Source: DASSRQ01 sp035701665 (GTDB lineage Bacteria; Vulcanimicrobiota; Vulcanimicrobiia; Vulcanimicrobiales; Vulcanimicrobiaceae). From it: a stretch of DNA of 24,359 nucleotides. The notes under the pieces are model-generated. The model was not told where the DNA came from, made no database searches, and saw nothing but the letters and a program-made list of their open reading frames with translations. A program made the position numbers and the translations under genes. The number at the start of each line of letters is the position of its first letter. Within the stretch, counting starts at the first letter, position 1. The stretch is from assembly GCA_035701665.1 (NCBI GenBank), contig DASSRQ010000285.1, positions 1-24,359 of the forward strand. Reading direction: 5' to 3'. This document shows, one piece after another, positions 7,298 to 13,983 of the stretch.

Positions 7298-8838
7298 CAG
7301 CCCGTCCGGCGCTCGCGGATGCGTTCGCGCAGTGCCGCGGGTGAGGCTGCACCCGTGCGCTGCAGAACCTGTTCGAGTTGCCGTTCGATCGTGAACGTGC
7401 TGCGGCTGAACCGCACCGAGAGACGTTCGACGTCCAAGCCTTCGCCGATCGCCATGACGAGCTGCCGCTGGAACGGCGAGAGCCCTTCAATGGAGACGTC
7501 TTGTCCGGAAGCCGGCGCTGTCAATTTCTTGCTCAGCGCACTATGCGGGAAGCGAATCGCGTACGAGCGCGCCGTTTCCAGCCACGTGGGATTCTTCGTG
7601 ACTTCAAACAGCGCGTTCGCTGCCAAAGCGGCACGATAGTAGTATTCGCTTTGCGAGAAGATCTCGAAGGCCGTTTCCAACGATTGCACGGCAAGGGCGG
7701 TGTTGCCCATGACCTGTTGCACGCAGCCGCTGGCATATTTCTCGAACGCGATCGTGCGGCGTCCGCGAGTAGCGGCCAGTGTCGGATCGATGTTCTCGAC
7801 GCCCATCGAGATGTACGTTGAAACGTACCGCTGTGCCCGAACCATGTCGATCGGCGCGTACAGAATTGCAAGAGTCACGAGGGCAACGCGTTCTTCGCTC
7901 TTCGTCGCGCCCCAACTGACGTGTTCGGCGATGCTGTGCGCGCGCTCCAACTCCTCGAGCGCCCACGCTTCGTTGTCGTTCATCCGGGCAACGTAAGCGC
8001 GATCGACGTGCGCCATGACCTTCCAGGCATCGCTGGGCGCAAAGTCTTTCGAGTCTTTGAAGAGCCATTGTGCGCGTGCGGAGTCGCCTCCGAGATAGGC
8101 ATCCCATGCCATGGCGCGCGCGCAGAGGAACCGGTACTCTTGAATGTCCGGCGTCCATTCGATAGCGTCGTAGACCGCCTCGGCCTGTTCGACGGCTTCG
8201 GCGTCACCGAGTTCGAAACCGGCGCGCAGCAGCGCGTGAAGCGACGTTGCGACGGCCGTGACGTTGCACAGATAGCCGTTGGTTTCGAATAAGCGCAGCG
8301 CTTCGCGCAGATCCGCAATATGCGAGCGGAAATCGTCCGCCGCGATATGCATCCATGCTCGCCACGACAGCGCATTGAACCGGATGGACGGATCGGGATC
8401 GCGCAGTGCCAATTCGAAGTCTTGCGGATCCGGTTCCGCGTTCGAGATAACGTCGAGACGCGCGCGATGATACGCGATCCGGCTCATCCTCGAATCGTCG
8501 CGGGAAAGGGGCGCCGCGGCAGCGGCGATCATCGCCCGCGCAGCGTCGAAATTCCGTGAGTTGGTGTACGCGCGCGCCGAGGCAAGTGCGTATTCGAATC
8601 GCGCGTCGCTTGATACAAAAGCGTCTTGGTAAGCGGCGAGCTCCTGCAAACCGGCAACCGGATCGCGCAGCGTTACAATCTCCGCCCGGAGCGCCAATGC
8701 TTGCTCCGCTAGCGGCTGCTGCCAATCCTCGCAGCCATGCAGGAGCGCAAAGGCGTCGGTGCGGCGTGCGCGCAGATACAAGTCGCGCGCTTGCTGCAGC
8801 CGTTCCTCCATGGTCTTTGCGCTCATCGTGCTGTGCAC
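7297..8838 (-). CDS. TPR-like transcriptional regulator with C-terminal LuxR-type helix-turn-helix
   Basis: This 513-residue protein has about 440 residues of mostly alpha-helical, Ala/Leu/Glu-rich sequence with the spacing of TPR-like repeats (for example ARAYTNSRNFDAARAMI and AYLGGDSARAQWLFKDS). A region at about 452-510 follows, with the layout of the LuxR/GerE DNA-binding domain: LSPFQRQLVMAIGEGL, then VRFSRSTFTIERQLEQVLQRTG, then AASPAALRERI. The helix-turn-helix diverges from the usual LuxR consensus, so DNA contacts may differ. The GTG at 8838 has GGGAG seven bases upstream and is preferred to ATG 8826. There is no receiver domain or ATPase P-loop. Its stop overlaps the GGDEF-EAL start, so the two proteins are made together, and it may control the linked genes. 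Confidence 0.85.
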   Translation of the reverse strand: MHSTMSAKTMEERLQQARDLYLRARRTDAFALLHGCEDWQQPLAEQALALRAEIVTLRDPVAGLQELAAYQDAFVSSDARFEYALASARAYTNSRNFDAARAMIAAAAAPLSRDDSRMSRIAYHRARLDVISNAEPDPQDFELALRDPDPSIRFNALSWRAWMHIAADDFRSHIADLREALRLFETNGYLCNVTAVATSLHALLRAGFELGDAEAVEQAEAVYDAIEWTPDIQEYRFLCARAMAWDAYLGGDSARAQWLFKDSKDFAPSDAWKVMAHVDRAYVARMNDNEAWALEELERAHSIAEHVSWGATKSEERVALVTLAILYAPIDMVRAQRYVSTYISMGVENIDPTLAATRGRRTIAFEKYASGCVQQVMGNTALAVQSLETAFEIFSQSEYYYRAALAANALFEVTKNPTWLETARSYAIRFPHSALSKKLTAPASGQDVSIEGLSPFQRQLVMAIGEGLDVERLSVRFSRSTFTIERQLEQVLQRTGAASPAALRERIRERRTG

Positions 8839-8864
8839 GTTATGACTCCCGTAAGTTTCCCGGC

Positions 8865-9818
8865 TTAGTCCGCGATCGTTCCTACGGATGCAGCTTGACC
8901 TTGCTGAACGGTTATAGTCGGTCCCCAGTACGCGCTTCGGCCGTTAGACTGCCCGCGCGCATAGAATGCGACGCCGGCAGCGTTTTGATACGCGTTATAC
9001 ACAGCAATGTTGTAGGTTCCGGCAGCAAGCGTGCCGAGTTTGAACGAGCCGTCGGCCGCCGTGTACGCGACACCGCGCGCCACACCGTTGCGATACGCCA
9101 CGATCGTCGCGCCCTGAACGCCGTTGCCGTAATGACCGACGAGCGTTCCGCTAATCGTCGTCAACGGCCGCTGCGCGACGTAGATGACGGGGTTCGCGTA
9201 GATCGTGCCGTTGCGGTTACCGAAGGATTCGAACGCATTGAAGTCCGCGCGAATCGCTGCGCCGGCCGTAAAGCCTTGCGTCGAGGTGACGTCCACCGCG
9301 GCAGGGCCGTCTGCGACTGTCGACATCGTTGAGTCGGCGCCGGAACTGCTCTGCGGCGTCGCATTCACGAGGTAGTTGATCGGAAGCGTCGTGCCGTCCG
9401 AGTACACTGCCTGGCTGCTGGGGATGTCGAGCACAAACGTAATGCTGCTATACGTCTGCGCCGCACTTGCCGCAGTCGCGACCGGCGCGCCGGCATCACC
9501 TTGATACGCTAAGAGGTCGACGACTTGCGGCGTGCTGTACGATGCGACCGTCGTCGTCGTCCCGTTCGAGGTTACGTCGACGCGATCGATGCCCACGTAC
9601 AGATGGCTGAGGGAGGCGCCCAATTGGGGCGCTGAATCCCCAAGCATCACCGACATCATTGCGGGCCCGCCGCCTTGAACGTCGAGCGGATGCGTCAGCG
9701 TGGGTTTCGATGCATCCGGAATCTGCGAACTGCCGGCGAGGCCGGTGTGCGATCCCGATACCGAGCATGCGGAAAGGATGGCCGTAAAAAGAAGAAGCGG
9801 CGCCTTAAAGCGGTTCAT
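8865..9818 (-). CDS. DUF4382 lipoprotein with C-terminal carboxypeptidase-regulatory-like domain
   Basis: This protein has 317 residues from the ATG at 9818, which is chosen because GGGAGAG lies just upstream. The signal peptide ends with lipobox LSAC (Cys18). Residues of about 50-165 match the DUF4382 pattern: LSHLYVGIDRVDVTSNG, then VVDLLAYQG, then TYSSITFVLDIPSSQAVY. The C-terminal part (about 225-280), with ISGTLVG, GATIVAYRNG, AADGSFKLGTLAAGTYNI and AVYN, is a carboxypeptidase-regulatory-like (Ig-like) domain. Both are extracytoplasmic folds of unknown ligand. It is the first gene of a same-strand block, 26 bases before the regulator. The job may be envelope sensing or binding, which is inference. 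It has no cysteine beyond the lipobox. Confidence 0.85.
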   Translation of the reverse strand: MNRFKAPLLLFTAILSACSVSGSHTGLAGSSQIPDASKPTLTHPLDVQGGGPAMMSVMLGDSAPQLGASLSHLYVGIDRVDVTSNGTTTTVASYSTPQVVDLLAYQGDAGAPVATAASAAQTYSSITFVLDIPSSQAVYSDGTTLPINYLVNATPQSSSGADSTMSTVADGPAAVDVTSTQGFTAGAAIRADFNAFESFGNRNGTIYANPVIYVAQRPLTTISGTLVGHYGNGVQGATIVAYRNGVARGVAYTAADGSFKLGTLAAGTYNIAVYNAYQNAAGVAFYARGQSNGRSAYWGPTITVQQGQAASVGTIAD

Positions 9819-9966
9819 AAATCTCTCCCCCAACGACAGCCGGGGCGACACCCGCGCGCAATGCTGTTAACAAAACGGTAACACAAAGAAAGGCGGTTTT
9901 TGCTAGTTTTATGTAAAGGTGAAGTTATGATTCATGCCAGCGGGACGGCAAAATAATCCGTTCGGC
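9819..9966 (-). promoter_or_regulatory. Intergenic region upstream of the DUF4382 gene
   Basis: This 148-base AT-richer gap separates the recombinase stop from the lipoprotein start. It holds an inverted repeat, TGTTA (9865-9869) and TAACA (9879-9883), nine bases apart, about 50 bases before the start codon. No convincing -35/-10 pair and no terminator hairpin for the recombinase were found, although the promoter for the 9818-3848 block is expected here. Confidence 0.35.
9823..9829 (-). promoter_or_regulatory. Ribosome binding site deciding the DUF4382 lipoprotein start
   Basis: GGGAGAG on the minus strand lies four bases before ATG 9818. It excludes the in-frame start 33 bases upstream, which would place the Shine-Dalgarno inside the coding sequence. 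Confidence 0.75.
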
Positions 9967-10899
9967 CTACGTTTTTGTGCTCGTATTGCGCGGGTGGGCT
10001 TCGTCGTACGCCTGTTTTGCGTGCGAGAGCGTCACTTTCGAGTAGATTTGCGTCGTCGCAACGCTCTCGTGGCCCAGCAGTTCCTTGATCGTCATGATGT
10101 CGACGCCGCGCTGATGCAAGTGCGTCGCGAACGAGTGGCGCATCGTGTGCGGCGAGATCTTGCCTTCGAGGCCGCTGAGCCGCACGAATAGGCGGAAAAT
10201 ATTGCCGACCTGCGGGTAACTGAGCCGACGCCCCAACCGGCTCACTAACAGCGCGCCGTCGCTGCTGGGCGGCCGGACTGCCAGGTACCGCTCGAGCGCG
10301 TCCTGCGCATACGAGTTAAAGATCACAAACCGTTCTTTGTTGCCCTTGCCGACGACCCGGATCGTCCGCTGCTCGAAGTCGATGTCCGAGAGGTCGATCC
10401 CGACGAGCTCGGCCCGCCGGATGCCCGTCGCGTAGAGCAACTCCAAGATGGCCGCGTCGCGGCGCCGCTGCCATTCGGGCATCCCCGCGTCCGGCTTGGT
10501 GGCCAAGAGCCGCTCGGTATCCTTAATAGAGATCGCTTTGGGCAGCCGCCCGGGCAGTTTGACCATGCCGATCTCGACGACCGGATTGTCGTCGCGCAGG
10601 CTTTCGCGTTTGGCGAACTTGTAAAACGCTCGCAGCGCGGCGACCCGGCGGCGCACCGCCGCGGCGCTCAGGCGCCGGCGCGTCATGTCCATCAAAAACT
10701 GCCGGATGTTCGAGGTCGACGCTTCGAGCAGCACGCGATCGGCCGCGCCGTTCGGATCCACGAACGCCGCAAACAATTTCAAATCGCCGATGTATTCGCG
10801 CGCCGTCCGGTCCGAACGCCGCAGTTCCAGCAGCAAGTACTCGTTAAAGGCTCGCAGGCCGGGCCATTCCCGGTCCTCGGCGCGCTCCGGACTCTTCAT
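9967..10899 (-). CDS. xerD: Tyrosine recombinase of the XerC/XerD type
   Basis: This site-specific recombinase of 310 residues has an N-terminal SAM-like core-binding domain (about 10-100, with the pattern SDRTAREYIGDLKLF) and a C-terminal catalytic domain. All catalytic residues are present: Arg in TGIRRAEL, Lys in GKGNKERF, His and Arg in HTMRHSFATHL, His in LLGHESVATTQ and Tyr in TQIYSKV. Length and architecture match chromosome-dimer-resolution XerC/D rather than phage integrases. ATG 10899 is preferred over ATG 10905 because GGAG abuts the latter but lies six bases before the former. No dif-like or att-like repeat was seen nearby, so it probably acts elsewhere on the chromosome. XerC and XerD cannot be told apart here, so the symbol is tentative. 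Confidence 0.92.
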   Translation of the reverse strand: MKSPERAEDREWPGLRAFNEYLLLELRRSDRTAREYIGDLKLFAAFVDPNGAADRVLLEASTSNIRQFLMDMTRRRLSAAAVRRRVAALRAFYKFAKRESLRDDNPVVEIGMVKLPGRLPKAISIKDTERLLATKPDAGMPEWQRRRDAAILELLYATGIRRAELVGIDLSDIDFEQRTIRVVGKGNKERFVIFNSYAQDALERYLAVRPPSSDGALLVSRLGRRLSYPQVGNIFRLFVRLSGLEGKISPHTMRHSFATHLHQRGVDIMTIKELLGHESVATTQIYSKVTLSHAKQAYDEAHPRNTSTKT

Positions 10900-10965
10900 C
10901 CACATCTCCAGGTACTATCGCAAATATTTGTTTGTGATTATACGATGGAAGTGGAGAATCCTGTG
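10900..10965 (-). promoter_or_regulatory. Promoter of the recombinase gene with a palindrome at the start site
   Basis: A perfect minus-strand TATAAT lies at 10937-10942, placing the transcription start near 10930 and leaving about 30 bases of leader that include GGAG. A -35 is weak (TCCACA about 19 bases upstream). The 10-bp perfect palindrome CAAATATTTG at 10921-10930 covers the predicted start site, where a repressor could sit. Confidence 0.6.
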
Positions 10966-10992
10966 GATGGGTATTGGGATCTTCGAGGGTCT

Positions 10993-12654
10993 TCAGCGAC
11001 AGGTAACGGGCAGCGTGACGCTTACGTGCGTTCCGCGGCCGGTGAGCCGTTCGACGGCGGTTTCGCGTCCAAGCGCGGTAACCAAAAACATTCCGCGACC
11101 GCCTTCGGACCAAATATCCTCGGGCAAGCTCGGATAGTAATCGAATCCCGGGCCGGCATCGATCACGTGCAGCACCATGCCGGGCGGCCGCAACTCGAGC
11201 GAAACGCTAAGTTTTCCGGGCGCATACCGGACTGCGTTTCCGACGACTTCCGAGAAAATTAGGGCGCACGTAGCGAGCTGAGCTTCGTCGACCTCGCACC
11301 GGCTTTCGATGGTCGCCAGAAACTCGCTGCGCATCACGTAGGCGGCTCGCGCATCGTCGGCCTGGAATTGCCAGCGCCGCTCGATCTCGCCGAAGCTCAA
11401 AACCATGATGGCGATATCGTCGCGAATCGGGTGCGGAGCCGCAGCACGCTCGATGAACTCGGCCGGATTGGCCGCATGGCGCACGGCGGCCGGGCGCAGC
11501 AGGTTCCGGAGCATCCGTTCGCCTTCAATGGCATCTCGCGAGGCCTCGATGATGCCGTCCGTATACATCACGAGCATGCTTCCGCCGTCGACGTCGCGCG
11601 AATACTGTTCGTACGTAACACCTTCGAGCGCGCCCAAGGGCGCCGAGGGTGCTTCCAACTCGACGAGCGTCCCGTCCGCAAGCCGCACGTACGGCGGAGG
11701 ATGTCCGGCGGACGCGTAACGGAGCTTCGTTCCGTCCGCTGATAGTACGCCCATAAAGGCGCTGGCAAGGCGCTCGCGGGGCTCCGATAGCAGCAATCTG
11801 TTGCACGTATCCAAGATATCTTCGGGCTCGTTCTTATCGAGTGCGGCGACGCGGATTGCTTGGCGCATCAGGACCATGATGCGCGCGGCCTCGATGCCTT
11901 TGCCCGTGATGTCGCCGATAGTGATGACGATCTCGCCGTTGCGCCGCTCGAACGCGTCGTACCAATCGCCACCGATGTCGGCGTCTGTCGAACCGGGCCG
12001 GTAGTGCGCGCTGAACTGCACGTTGTCGCGCTGCGGAAACGTGTTGGGCAAAAACGAGCGCTGCAGCGTTTCGGCGACGTACTGCTCCCGGTGATACTGC
12101 TTGGCGTTTGCGACCGCCAAACCGGCACGCCGCCCGAGCTCGATGGCGAACTGCAGGTCTTCCGGATCGAACTCGTTGTAGGCGTCGGTGCGCACGAACG
12201 TGAGCGCACCGAAAATCTTATCTTGAGCCGTGACAGGCACGACGATCTTCGATCGGTAGCCGAAACGCCGCATGTACTCTTCGTGCTGCCGCGACACGGC
12301 ATGGGCGACGATTACGTCTTCGTCAATGTGCGGCAGAAAGAACGGTTCGCCCGTCCGGCTCACGCGGACCACGGGATGAACGCCGCGTTCCTCAACGTAG
12401 AGGATGCTTGCGACGCTCGAGAGTGCGCTCTCCTTCGATGGGTCGCGATGTGCCGACGCGGTGACGAAAAGCCGCTCCGACTGTTCGTCGATCAGATCGA
12501 AAAGGCAGATATCGGCGAACGATTCAACAGCCAGGCGCGCGACGTTATTCAGCGTTTCTGTAACGTCGAGCGATTGGTGAAAAATATCTCCGGCGCGAAC
12601 CAACAAGTCCAAGCGTTGCCGGTCGCGGCTTTGGCGCTTCAACAGCGTCCGCAA
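10993..12654 (-). CDS. GAF-PP2C (SpoIIE-type) phosphatase fused to an anti-sigma-factor kinase domain
   Basis: This 553-residue paralogue of the regulator at 37-2178 lacks its PAS domain. It has GAF (about 15-185), PP2C/SpoIIE (about 205-422) and an RsbW-like HATPase (about 430-550). PP2C motifs are complete: GGDWYD (Asp230), GDITGKG (Asp248), SAGHPPP near 315, YTDG (Asp366) and RDD (Asp412/413). Kinase motifs are SEVVGNAV (Glu469, Asn473), DAGPG near 499 and GGRGMF near 518. It probably controls the phosphorylation state of a STAS antagonist and so a sigma factor. The start is a TTG at 12654 without a clear Shine-Dalgarno; an in-frame stop 12 bases upstream rules out a longer form, but a slightly shorter start is possible. 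The recombinase gene follows after 93 bases with its own promoter. Confidence 0.92.
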   Translation of the reverse strand: MRTLLKRQSRDRQRLDLLVRAGDIFHQSLDVTETLNNVARLAVESFADICLFDLIDEQSERLFVTASAHRDPSKESALSSVASILYVEERGVHPVVRVSRTGEPFFLPHIDEDVIVAHAVSRQHEEYMRRFGYRSKIVVPVTAQDKIFGALTFVRTDAYNEFDPEDLQFAIELGRRAGLAVANAKQYHREQYVAETLQRSFLPNTFPQRDNVQFSAHYRPGSTDADIGGDWYDAFERRNGEIVITIGDITGKGIEAARIMVLMRQAIRVAALDKNEPEDILDTCNRLLLSEPRERLASAFMGVLSADGTKLRYASAGHPPPYVRLADGTLVELEAPSAPLGALEGVTYEQYSRDVDGGSMLVMYTDGIIEASRDAIEGERMLRNLLRPAAVRHAANPAEFIERAAAPHPIRDDIAIMVLSFGEIERRWQFQADDARAAYVMRSEFLATIESRCEVDEAQLATCALIFSEVVGNAVRYAPGKLSVSLELRPPGMVLHVIDAGPGFDYYPSLPEDIWSEGGRGMFLVTALGRETAVERLTGRGTHVSVTLPVTCR

Positions 12655-12718
12655 TAGAAAAACTCACGCATAGGTGTCCAGGACACTATGCCCGAAGCGG
12701 CTGCCTGTTAATCTTCGT
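12655..12718. promoter_or_regulatory. Divergent promoter region with a long palindrome
   Basis: The interval lies between the minus-strand kinase-phosphatase and the plus-strand permease. It holds the perfect inverted repeat GTGTCC-A-GGACAC (12674-12686). The repeat extends outward to 12669-12690 as CATAG and CTATG if one bulged G is allowed. On the plus strand TGTTAATCT (12706-12714) fits an extended -10 box ending four bases before ATG 12719, so the permease message may be leaderless. The palindrome is well placed to regulate both genes. Confidence 0.5.
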
Positions 12719-13828
12719 ATGCTGGGGTACAACCCGCGCATGGAGGTCTGGCGGGCGGCCGCTGAAGGCAGGGATGTCTATCTATTTCTCACCGGGATGA
12801 TCGCGCTCGCCGAGCTTGCGGCGACCCAAGGCGTGTTTAGCTACCTAGCCGGCCGGATTGCCCGTAACGGCCGCCTTTCGGCGGCAGGCGTGTATTGGTG
12901 GGTGTACGGAGCCGGCGTTCCGGTAACCGCGCTGCTTTCGAACGACGCTACGATCCTGCTGCTGACGCCGGCCGCCATCGCGCTCGCGCGCCGGACGAAT
13001 GTTTCTCCGCTGCCGGCAGCCTTTGCCGTCGCCTTCGTCGCAAATGCGGCGAGCTTCGTCCTGCCGATCAGCAATCCGGCCAATCTTCTTCTTTATCCGG
13101 ACTTACCGGCGTCGGGCGCATGGCTCGCATCGTTTCTTCTTCCATCGATTGGGGCGATCGTGGTGACCGGGGTTCTGCTCTTCTTCTGTTTGCGGCGCTG
13201 CGCAGCCGAGGACGCCGATCGTACGGAGACGGTAGCGAACGTTGAGGTAACGGCAGCCCTAAGACTGACGATCGTTTTGGTCGCATTGTCGTGCGCAGCG
13301 TTGGTGACTGCGGCGACGCTGCACGCGAATGTCGGCATCACCGCTTTCGGATGTGCGCTGATATCCGTCGCGGCGGTCTCGACGGTCAAGCGCGGAGCGG
13401 CAGCGGACGTTGTGCGGGAAGGCCAGTGGTCGATCGTTCCGCTCGTGGCCGCGTTACTGGTAGCCGTGCATTTTGCCGATCGCTTTGGAGCTGTGCGGTT
13501 CGCGCAAGCAGCCGTGCACCGCTTCGGCGCGCTCGGACATCCGTTCGACGCGCTGGCGACCGGCGGAGCGATCGCCGCGCTTGCAAACGCGATCAATAAT
13601 CTGCCCGCAGCCGTCCTCGCGCACTACGCAGCAAGCGGCAACCCGGCGGCGCTTATCGGAATCGATCTCGGACCGAACGTTGCACTCACCGGCTCGCTTG
13701 CAACGATTCTTTGGATCCGCATCTTGCGCAAGAACGGCATCACGGTGCCGGGCCTTTTGTTTTTACGGATCGGACTGCTCGTTACGGTGCCGGCGCTTGT
13801 TTGCAGTTTGGCGCTGCTGCGCGTCTGA
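12719..13828 (+). CDS. ArsB-family (SLC13/IT superfamily) permease, short N-terminus
   Basis: This polytopic inner-membrane transporter has 369 residues from the ATG at 12719. Family motifs are clear: LSNDATILLLTP, ANAASFVLPISNPANLL, ANAINNLPA, and GIDLGPNVALTGSLATILW, which is nearly the ArsB consensus. ArsB exports arsenite and antimonite; close relatives move other anions or Na+/H+. About ten hydrophobic segments are visible. Typical ArsB is about 430 residues, and here the first one or two helices are missing: the protein opens directly with the segment equivalent to ArsB helix 3. A GTG at 12674 would add only 15 non-hydrophobic residues and lies inside the palindrome. No arsR or arsC is adjacent, so the substrate is uncertain. 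The gene ends at a strong terminator. Confidence 0.87.
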   Translation: MLGYNPRMEVWRAAAEGRDVYLFLTGMIALAELAATQGVFSYLAGRIARNGRLSAAGVYWWVYGAGVPVTALLSNDATILLLTPAAIALARRTNVSPLPAAFAVAFVANAASFVLPISNPANLLLYPDLPASGAWLASFLLPSIGAIVVTGVLLFFCLRRCAAEDADRTETVANVEVTAALRLTIVLVALSCAALVTAATLHANVGITAFGCALISVAAVSTVKRGAAADVVREGQWSIVPLVAALLVAVHFADRFGAVRFAQAAVHRFGALGHPFDALATGGAIAALANAINNLPAAVLAHYAASGNPAALIGIDLGPNVALTGSLATILWIRILRKNGITVPGLLFLRIGLLVTVPALVCSLALLRV

Positions 13829-13842
13829 TGCGAGTCAAGAAA

Positions 13843-13879
13843 ACAAAGAGAGCAGGCATTCCATGCCTGCTCTCTTTGT
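13843..13879. terminator. Strong bidirectional hairpin terminator
   Basis: The 17-bp perfect stem pairs 13843-13859 with 13863-13879 around a TCC loop. The arms end in AGCAGGCAT and ATGCCTGCT, with A-rich and T-rich feet on either side. It separates the convergent permease and TonB-receptor genes. The remaining 104 bases to 13983 contain nothing else recognisable. Confidence 0.88.
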
Positions 13880-13983
13880 CTTTGCTCGCTATTCTAGGTG
13901 GAGGGTGAACATCTTATTGCCATCCTTCGCGAAGAAATCACGTTCCTGACGCGTGCCCGGATGCGGAGCACTCAGGCGGGCGC

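Noticed and set aside
9819..9966. dif-like recombination site beside the recombinase
   Set aside because: No 28-base site with the two 11-base arms expected for XerC/XerD was seen in this gap.
9967..10899. Integrase of a mobile element
   Set aside because: The length and domain layout are those of housekeeping Xer proteins; no direct repeats, tRNA gene, excisionase or phage genes flank it.
11860..12657. Plus-strand 265-codon frame inside the second PP2C-kinase gene
   Set aside because: Antisense shadow of a complete GAF-PP2C coding region.
12674..12718. GTG start at 12674 for the permease
   Set aside because: It would begin within the palindrome, has no ribosome site, and adds a hydrophilic stretch without homology to ArsB helices.
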